A stretch of DNA of 39,384 nucleotides, taken from Firmicutes bacterium ADurb.Bin300. GTDB lineage: Bacteria; Bacillota; Clostridia; Oscillospirales; Acutalibacteraceae. A program made the position numbers and the translations under genes. Numbering within the stretch: position 1 is the first letter of the stretch; the number at the start of each line of letters is the position of its first letter. The stretch is taken from NCBI GenBank assembly GCA_002069015.1, contig MWBL01000013.1, positions 1-39,384 on the forward strand, given 5' to 3'. The notes under the pieces are model-generated. The model saw nothing but the letters and a program-made list of their open reading frames with translations. It searched no databases and had not been told where the DNA came from. Positions 34,417 to 39,384 of the stretch are shown here, piece after piece.

Positions 34417-35220
34417 CTATACGCTAAGCAGTCCCGCGTCTAAAACAAATTGTGAGCCTGTAACATAGCGGGCCTTATCACTTGCAAGGTAGTTTACCAA
34501 ATGAGCAACATCCTGTGACTCAACCCACGGAACAGGGAGAAGGTTTCCCGCGCTGCGCTCTGCTATTTCCAAAGGAGTTGCGCCCTCTAAGGCGGCAAGT
34601 CCGTCGTTCATGGGCGTATTTACGCCCGTGGGATGAATGCTCACTACGCGGATATTATAAGGGGCAAGCTCAATAGCCCAAGCTTTGGTAAGACCTGTCA
34701 AGCCCCATTTTGAAGCGGTATAGTGTGAAAGCCTGTTTCCTCCCCTAAGACCCATTACCGATGAATTGTTAATAATAACACCGCTTTTAGCCTTTTTCAT
34801 ATGCGGAACTATCAGCCTTGCCACGTTAAAGGGACCCTTAAGATTTATATCAATCATCGAGTTCCATTCCTCATCCGTCATCTTGTCAATTTCGGCATAG
34901 GCACAGATACCCGCATTATTAAAAAGTATGTCTATTTTTCCGAATTCCAAGATAGCCTTATCTACGGCGGCTGCTACGGAAGCTATATCCCTGACATCGC
35001 CGACGGCGATTACAGCTTTCCTTCCGAGTGATTCAATTTCTTCCTTAAGTGACAGCAGCTCCTCGCCCGTTCCGAACTCATAAGCCGGGTAGTCAAGCTT
35101 TTTGGCGACATCAAACGCTACAATATCTGCTCCCTGTAAGGCTAGTGACAGAGCTACGGCGCGCCCCTGACCGTGAGCGGCTCCCGTTATAAATGCGACC
35201 TTTTTTTCAAATTCAAGCAT
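34417..35220 (-). CDS. SDR oxidoreductase of mycofactocin-associated type
   Basis: A 267-residue short-chain dehydrogenase. The Rossmann motif is GAAHGQGRA (from 13), NNAG is near residue 107, and the active site is SSV followed by YTASK. After the second strand it has the insert AKKLDYPAYEFGTGEELLS and then VGDVRD. This pattern is typical of SDRs grouped with mycofactocin-linked enzymes, which hold NAD tightly and regenerate it with a peptide-derived cofactor. No mycofactocin gene is in this window, and many relatives work without it. Substrate unknown, likely a secondary alcohol. It follows the AhpD-like gene on the same strand by 36 bp and is probably cotranscribed. Confidence 0.9.
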   Translation of the reverse strand: MLEFEKKVAFITGAAHGQGRAVALSLALQGADIVAFDVAKKLDYPAYEFGTGEELLSLKEEIESLGRKAVIAVGDVRDIASVAAAVDKAILEFGKIDILFNNAGICAYAEIDKMTDEEWNSMIDINLKGPFNVARLIVPHMKKAKSGVIINNSSVMGLRGGNRLSHYTASKWGLTGLTKAWAIELAPYNIRVVSIHPTGVNTPMNDGLAALEGATPLEIAERSAGNLLPVPWVESQDVAHLVNYLASDKARYVTGSQFVLDAGLLSV

Positions 35221-35256
35221 TTTTAAGTTCCTTTCATTAAACGTTATTATTCGTAA

Positions 35257-35790
35257 TTATTCGTCCGTTATCTTTTTATAATCATAAAGAATTTCGTCAA
35301 GCGGCACCTTTGCCACGGTATTAAAAAGATTTGTAGCTGACATTATTCCGGCAAACGCTATGAGAAGCACTATTTGCTCGGTATTAAAAAGCTTTTTTAA
35401 GTCTTCATAAATAATCTCGGGAATTTCGTGGGGATTAACGCAAATCGCTTTGCCGAAATCCATCAGAAGCTTCTCCGTATCGGAAAGAGATGGATTATCC
35501 GGGTTATCTCCGGAATCAATGAGAATTTTACGGAAAAAGGTTGAACATACAAGGCAGTGGTTGCCGGAGGAAATGGCGTAAGAAAACAGCGAAAGAGCAC
35601 GCTCGCCGATAAAGGACACTATCAAGTCCTTTAGGGTATACCACTGCATATATGCGTGAAAAGCAGGGATGTTGTGAAGAAGGGTGCGCTTCATATTAGT
35701 AATTCTTCCGTGTTTGCTTATTTGGTCATCGTACTCTCGCTTTACGGCTTCGTCAGCCGTATCATATTCGGTTAAGGGTAAATAGCACAT
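35257..35790 (-). CDS. AhpD/carboxymuconolactone decarboxylase-family protein
   Basis: A 177-residue all-helical protein of the CMD/AhpD superfamily. The redox motif C79-x-x-C82 is present in SGNHCLVCSTFF, as in AhpD-like peroxide-reducing proteins, but the histidine usually found four residues after the second cysteine is phenylalanine, so full AhpD chemistry is uncertain. It may be a thiol-disulphide or peroxide-handling partner of the SDR that follows. AAAGGAG precedes its start and a promoter lies at 35830-35857. It is the first gene of a two-gene operon. Confidence 0.82.
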   Translation of the reverse strand: MCYLPLTEYDTADEAVKREYDDQISKHGRITNMKRTLLHNIPAFHAYMQWYTLKDLIVSFIGERALSLFSYAISSGNHCLVCSTFFRKILIDSGDNPDNPSLSDTEKLLMDFGKAICVNPHEIPEIIYEDLKKLFNTEQIVLLIAFAGIMSATNLFNTVAKVPLDEILYDYKKITDE

Positions 35791-35829
35791 AAGAATCTCC
35801 TTTATATGGAATATATTTGTTACATAATT

Positions 35830-35857
35830 ATTCTAATTTAAAAACAATATTTGTCAA
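35830..35857 (-). promoter_or_regulatory. Sigma-A promoter of the AhpD-like/SDR operon
   Basis: On the - strand TTGACA (35852-35857) and TAGAAT (35830-35835) are 16 bp apart, 39 bp before the start codon. Confidence 0.7.
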
Positions 35858-35895
35858 TATTAATTCCGAAGTGACCCGCTGATTTTCTCATGCTG

Positions 35896-35924
35896 TTGAC
35901 AACAAGAAAAAACCAAGATATTAT
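35896..35924 (+). promoter_or_regulatory. Sigma-A promoter of the lysoplasmalogenase-like gene
   Basis: TTGACA at 35896-35901 and TATTAT at 35919-35924 are exactly 17 bp apart. The start codon is 45 bp downstream. Confidence 0.82.
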
Positions 35925-35969
35925 GTTTTCATCTGCCGAAAAATATCCTCATGCAAAGGATGAAAGCAT

Positions 35970-36686
35970 ATGGTTTTGAAGGTTTTATTATGTGTCTCAA
36001 TAGCTCTTGAATTCTTAAGCATACCCCTGTACTTAAAAGCCGTGAAGCCGGGCAGAAGCGGGAAATCACTTTTGCTGAAAATGATTTGCTCGACTCTTTT
36101 TGTTTGCGACGGTATATTGGCAACAGCAATTTCCGGAGGTCACGGCAAATATGCTTTGCTTATTTTAACGGGTTTCCTCTTGAGCTGGCTCGGCGACTTT
36201 TTTTTGCATACAGAAAAAACTTTTTGTATGCTTGCGGGCTTAGTATGCTTTTTAGGCAGTCATTTTTTTTATATAGCGGCTTATTCTTCCGCCGCGGACC
36301 TTTATTTCCCCGGAACGAGTTTTTTTAATTTGCGTGATACAGCTTCCTTTTTATCGCTAACTCTGATTGCTGCCGTATTTGTTTTTCTTGGGCGAAAACG
36401 ACTTGAAAAGGCAACCTTTCCGATAATGCTTTATTCTGCGGTACTGATTTTAATGTTTGTCAAAGCCTTTTCTCTTTGTTTGAGTCTTTATGCTGCTGTC
36501 GGACTTGAAGTTATACCTATCTGTGCTGCCTTGCTTCCCGGGGTATTCCTTTTTGTACTCTCGGACATCTTCTTAGCAGTAAAAAACTTTTTCGGAAAAA
36601 AAGATTCCCGTCTTTTTACATCGCTCAACATAATAACCTATTACGCTGCACAGCATTTGCTGGCGGTTACAATTATTTTTATATAG
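35970..36686 (+). CDS. YhhN-family (lysoplasmalogenase-like) membrane protein
   Basis: A 238-residue integral membrane protein with about eight hydrophobic helices. It matches the YhhN/TMEM86 family, whose members hydrolyse the vinyl-ether bond of lysoplasmalogens. Family markers are the acidic residues in CDGILA, the motif LLSWLGDFFL, then FLGSHFFYIAAY, and VLSDIFLAVKNF near the C-terminus. Many anaerobic Clostridia make plasmalogens, so this function would fit, but it is not shown. AAAGGA at 35955-35960 sets the start. The gene is divergent from the AhpD-like/SDR operon and probably monocistronic. Confidence 0.88.
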   Translation: MVLKVLLCVSIALEFLSIPLYLKAVKPGRSGKSLLLKMICSTLFVCDGILATAISGGHGKYALLILTGFLLSWLGDFFLHTEKTFCMLAGLVCFLGSHFFYIAAYSSAADLYFPGTSFFNLRDTASFLSLTLIAAVFVFLGRKRLEKATFPIMLYSAVLILMFVKAFSLCLSLYAAVGLEVIPICAALLPGVFLFVLSDIFLAVKNFFGKKDSRLFTSLNIITYYAAQHLLAVTIIFI

Positions 36687-36730
36687 ACTCAAAAAGCTTC
36701 TGAAAATCTTCATTTTTTATGTAAAACGAA

Positions 36731-36759
36731 TTGCGATTGACTTTAGTATGTGATACAAT
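36731..36759 (+). promoter_or_regulatory. Extended -10 promoter of the GH110-like operon
   Basis: TTGCGA at 36731-36736 and TACAAT at 36754-36759 are 17 bp apart, with TG at 36751-36752 making an extended -10. A TTGACT nearby is too close to serve as -35. Confidence 0.65.
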
Positions 36760-36797
36760 AACATAATAATCAAAACAGTAACAGAGCGGTGAAAAAT

Positions 36798-38477
36798 ATG
36801 TTTATAAATCCCGAGACATTTGGAATTGTGCCCGGCTCAGAAGTGAGCATGGGGTTTAATAATATGTTCAGCGCTCTGAAGCAGAATATTGCGAAAAAAA
36901 CGATAACACTTCAAAAAGGCGTTTATTACTTTTCGAGTGAAAATGCCTCCTCCCGCCGTCTGTTTATAACAAACACTATAGGCGAAGACCAATATAAAAA
37001 TTCCGAGGAAAAGAACATTCATAAAGTAGCGCTTTATCTTGAAAATCTAAAGGATCTTCAGATTGACGCTCAGGGCTCAACCTTCATTCTTAACGGAAGA
37101 CTCACGAATATGGTAATAGATTCGTGTGAAAACATCACAATTAAAAATTTGAAAATTAAAACACATAAGCCGGACGTTCATAAGCTTACTGTTTTAACGG
37201 CATCTTCGTTTTATGCTACTTTTAAGCTGGACAATGAGAGCAATTACACCGAAGAAAAAGGAAAGTATTATTGGTATGGCACGGATTATAAGACGGATTT
37301 CTTAAAATATCGCTTAACGGGTTGGTGGACACCTACCGCAAAGCCTGATAATTTAAATCATCTTGTAAGAAACGGCGCACACCCGTTTAAGAATTCCGTT
37401 TCCTTAAAGGAAATTGCTCCGAGAGTCTTTAAGGTGCGGTATATCAGTCCCGTGAAGCTTACCGAGGGTCAGGTTTTTTATATTTTTTCGTGCAAAAGAA
37501 AAAATGTCGGAATATTTGCTCAAAACACAAAAAACCTTGTGCTTAAAAATGTTTCTCAAAGCTTTAGCCCTTCTCTTGCTTTCGTAGCGCAAAATTGTGA
37601 GGATATTTTTTTGGACAAGGTCGATTTTTCCCCTGAAAAAGTGGGTGAGGTGGATTTCACCTCAATCGCGGACTTTATTCAGATTTGTATGTGCCGCGGA
37701 AAGATAAAAGTGAGCGGGAGCAATTTTGATGCCGCCGGAGACGATACAATTAACGTGCACGGCTTTAATTTCAAGATATCCGAAATAGCTGAAAACAAGA
37801 TAAGCGTTAAATTTTGTCATCCGCAAAGCTATGGCTTCGAATGCTTTCGACCGGGTGACAATATAGCATATATCAATTCAAAGACTCTTTTAGATAAGGG
37901 GACCAATTCTATAGTATCTTCGCGTTTACTCGATCTATATACACATGAACTAACTTTGGAAAACGGTGATATTCAGGCGAAAATCGGTGATTTTGTCGAA
38001 AATACTTCGGCTTGTCCCGACTTTGAATTTTCGGACAACACAGTTAACAGAATAGTCACCCGAGGACTGCTTGTCACTACAAGGGGCAAGGTGCTTATTC
38101 AGGGCAACAGATTTTTGAACACAGGAGAAAACGGAATTTTAATTTCGGACGATGCCTCTCATTGGTATGAAAGCGGACCTGTAAGGGATGTAACAATCAG
38201 GAGCAACGCTTTTATGAATTGTGATGGGAACGCTATATTTATTCGTCCCGAGAATAAGGAGAATGCGGGACCGGTTCACGAAAATATAGTAATTGAAAAC
38301 AATTTGTTTTGTCTAAAGGGCCGCAGAGCCTACAACATCAGGAACACAAAGAATGTGGTTATCAGGAATAACGCTTATATGGAGGTTTCCGAGAAAGACG
38401 ATTGGGCGTTATTTGATAATGTGCAGGAACTTTCCTTTGAGGACAAGCCTTATAATTCAGATAACAACATAGAATAA
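36798..38477 (+). CDS. GH110-like alpha-1,3-galactosidase (parallel beta-helix), intracellular
   Basis: A 559-residue right-handed beta-helix protein resembling GH110 exo-alpha-galactosidases, which remove the alpha-1,3-galactose of blood group B and linear alpha-Gal epitopes. Key parts are AADFIQ-like ADFIQICMCRGK, the acidic catalytic region AAGDDTINVHGF (about residues 312-323), RGLLVTTRGKVLIQGNRF and DDASHWYESGPVRDVTI, followed by regular beta-helix repeats. An insert in the first half may be a beta-barrel domain. There is no signal peptide, unlike Bacteroides enzymes. ATG at 36798 is chosen because GTG at 36789 is within the ribosome-binding purine stretch. Followed 16 bp on by the ACT-domain gene. 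Confidence 0.72.
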   Translation: MFINPETFGIVPGSEVSMGFNNMFSALKQNIAKKTITLQKGVYYFSSENASSRRLFITNTIGEDQYKNSEEKNIHKVALYLENLKDLQIDAQGSTFILNGRLTNMVIDSCENITIKNLKIKTHKPDVHKLTVLTASSFYATFKLDNESNYTEEKGKYYWYGTDYKTDFLKYRLTGWWTPTAKPDNLNHLVRNGAHPFKNSVSLKEIAPRVFKVRYISPVKLTEGQVFYIFSCKRKNVGIFAQNTKNLVLKNVSQSFSPSLAFVAQNCEDIFLDKVDFSPEKVGEVDFTSIADFIQICMCRGKIKVSGSNFDAAGDDTINVHGFNFKISEIAENKISVKFCHPQSYGFECFRPGDNIAYINSKTLLDKGTNSIVSSRLLDLYTHELTLENGDIQAKIGDFVENTSACPDFEFSDNTVNRIVTRGLLVTTRGKVLIQGNRFLNTGENGILISDDASHWYESGPVRDVTIRSNAFMNCDGNAIFIRPENKENAGPVHENIVIENNLFCLKGRRAYNIRNTKNVVIRNNAYMEVSEKDDWALFDNVQELSFEDKPYNSDNNIE

Positions 38478-38493
38478 AGAAAGAAGGAGAAAA

Positions 38494-38763
38494 ATGCGTG
38501 CGGTTATTACGGTAATAGGGAAGGACGCAGTGGGTATTTTGTCATTTGTGTCTGCAAAGTGCGCCGAAAGTAATATTAACATACTTGAGGTTACTCAATC
38601 AATTTTACAGGATCTTTTTGCGATGATTATGCTTGTTGATATTGACAAGAGCACCAAGGAGCTTACTGAATTTTCAGATGAACTTACTGCCCTGGGAAGG
38701 GCAAAAAACCTTTCTATACATACGATGCACGAGGATATTTTTAATTCAATGCATACTATCTGA
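38494..38763 (+). CDS. ACT-domain regulatory protein (UPF0237)
   Basis: An 89-residue single-ACT-domain protein of the UPF0237/GcvR-like group, a small ligand-binding module for amino acids. The sequence starts [19 protein letters not shown], with the glycine-rich turn typical of ACT, and continues through [21 protein letters not shown] precedes the start. It lies 16 bp before the PFL/UPF0210 gene. This pair occurs together in many Firmicutes, and the ACT protein is thought to accompany the larger partner, though the job of both is unknown. Confidence 0.95.
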   Translation: MRAVITVIGKDAVGILSFVSAKCAESNINILEVTQSILQDLFAMIMLVDIDKSTKELTEFSDELTALGRAKNLSIHTMHEDIFNSMHTI

Positions 38764-38779
38764 CTTTCGGGGGTTACTT

Positions 38780-39384
38780 ATGATAAGCGCAAAAGATATA
38801 CTTGAAACAATAACAATGATACAGAATGAAAATCTTGATGTTCGAACCGTTACGATGGGAATTTCACTTTTAGACTGCTGCAGCGAGGACATAAATACAC
38901 TGTGCAGGAAGGTTTATGATAAGATTACAAAACGCGCCCAAAACCTTGTTCCCGTAACTGAGCAGATGGAAAAGGAATACGGAATACCGATAATTAACAA
39001 GAGAATATCGGTAACTCCCATAGCCCTTATTTTAGCCTCATGCACCGATAAGGATGCCGTTAAAATAGCATTGACGCTTGAGAGAGCCGCTGACGCTTGC
39101 TCGGTCAATTTTTTGGGCGGGTTTTCAGCGCTTGTACATAAGGGCTTTTCCGCCGGGGACAGGGAGCTTATTAACGCCATACCCGAAGCTTTAGGGCGGA
39201 CGCAGCGCCTTTGCTCAAGCGTAAACATCGGCTCAACAAGAGCCGGGATAAATATGGATGCTGTTCGCATGATGGGCGAGATAATTCTGAAAACAGCTCA
39301 AAAAACGGCAGATAAAAACTGTATCGGAGCAGCAAAGCTGATGGTTATGTGCAACGCTCCCGAGGATAATCCGTTTATGGCGGG
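38780..39384 (+). CDS. PFL-family (UPF0210/DUF711) protein, cut by the window edge
   Basis: The frame is open from ATG at 38780 to the right edge (201 codons seen), while full members have about 450 residues. It begins [20 protein letters not shown] and continues with [11 protein letters not shown] and [20 protein letters not shown], characteristic of the UPF0210 family, which resembles pyruvate formate-lyase in fold but lacks a proven reaction. TCGGGGG upstream gives a plausible ribosome-binding site. It follows the ACT-domain gene by 16 bp and should be cotranscribed with it. Confidence 0.93.
   Translation, partial: MISAKDILETITMIQNENLDVRTVTMGISLLDCCSEDINTLCRKVYDKITKRAQNLVPVTEQMEKEYGIPIINKRISVTPIALILASCTDKDAVKIALTLERAADACSVNFLGGFSALVHKGFSAGDRELINAIPEALGRTQRLCSSVNIGSTRAGINMDAVRMMGEIILKTAQKTADKNCIGAAKLMVMCNAPEDNPFMA

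Overview
The window reads as chromosome of an anaerobic, endospore-forming member of the Clostridia, probably a gut inhabitant. This is inferred from SpoIIR (16058-16666), an alpha/beta-type spore DNA-binding protein (34146-34340), a T-box riboswitch, strong Shine-Dalgarno sites, sigma-A promoters of the TTGACA-17-TATAAT kind, and many enzymes for host-type glycans. I see no rRNA, tRNA, CRISPR array, insertion sequence or phage gene.

Left part (1-8700): deoC, a membrane protein and a sialidase-family enzyme form a tight + operon. It converges on a - operon of a GH20 hexosaminidase and a Gfo/Idh/MocA oxidoreductase. A GNAT acetyltransferase and a KDPG-type aldolase follow. Next come a frameshifted, secreted, membrane-anchored protein behind a perfect consensus promoter, a ComEC-like metallo-beta-lactamase lipoprotein, and a tiny SemiSWEET-like membrane protein.

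Middle (8750-22570): a T-box leader controls an unusual operon. Its first gene encodes a LeuA-family protein in which the metal-binding residues of the catalytic domain are replaced. The second encodes a fusion of a xylose-isomerase-like TIM barrel to an acyl-CoA synthetase, and the third an RluA pseudouridine synthase. Then come a PHP phosphatase and ispE on back-to-back promoters, spoIIR, an ECF sigma factor with a membrane-anchored beta-propeller partner, and secA.

Right part (22576-39384): a - operon holds a CehA-like PHP hydrolase, a sialidase-fold protein and a second metallo-beta-lactamase protein. It is divergent from a GH92-like mannosidase. Further on are an unknown secreted protein, an MFS transporter with a long cytoplasmic tail, a GH16 enzyme, a degenerate GDPD protein, a spore protein, an SDR of mycofactocin-associated type with an AhpD-like partner, a lysoplasmalogenase-like membrane protein, a GH110-like alpha-galactosidase, an ACT-domain protein, and a PFL/UPF0210 gene cut by the right edge.

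The sialidase-like, GH20, GH92, GH16 and GH110 enzymes all lack visible signal peptides. This suggests that imported host-glycan fragments are trimmed inside the cell, with products feeding aldolases such as DeoC and the KDPG-type enzyme. The most unusual unit is the T-box operon at 8755-13903. Several genes have a GTG inside an extended Shine-Dalgarno sequence, so their true starts probably lie a few codons downstream; coordinates below reflect that where the evidence is good.
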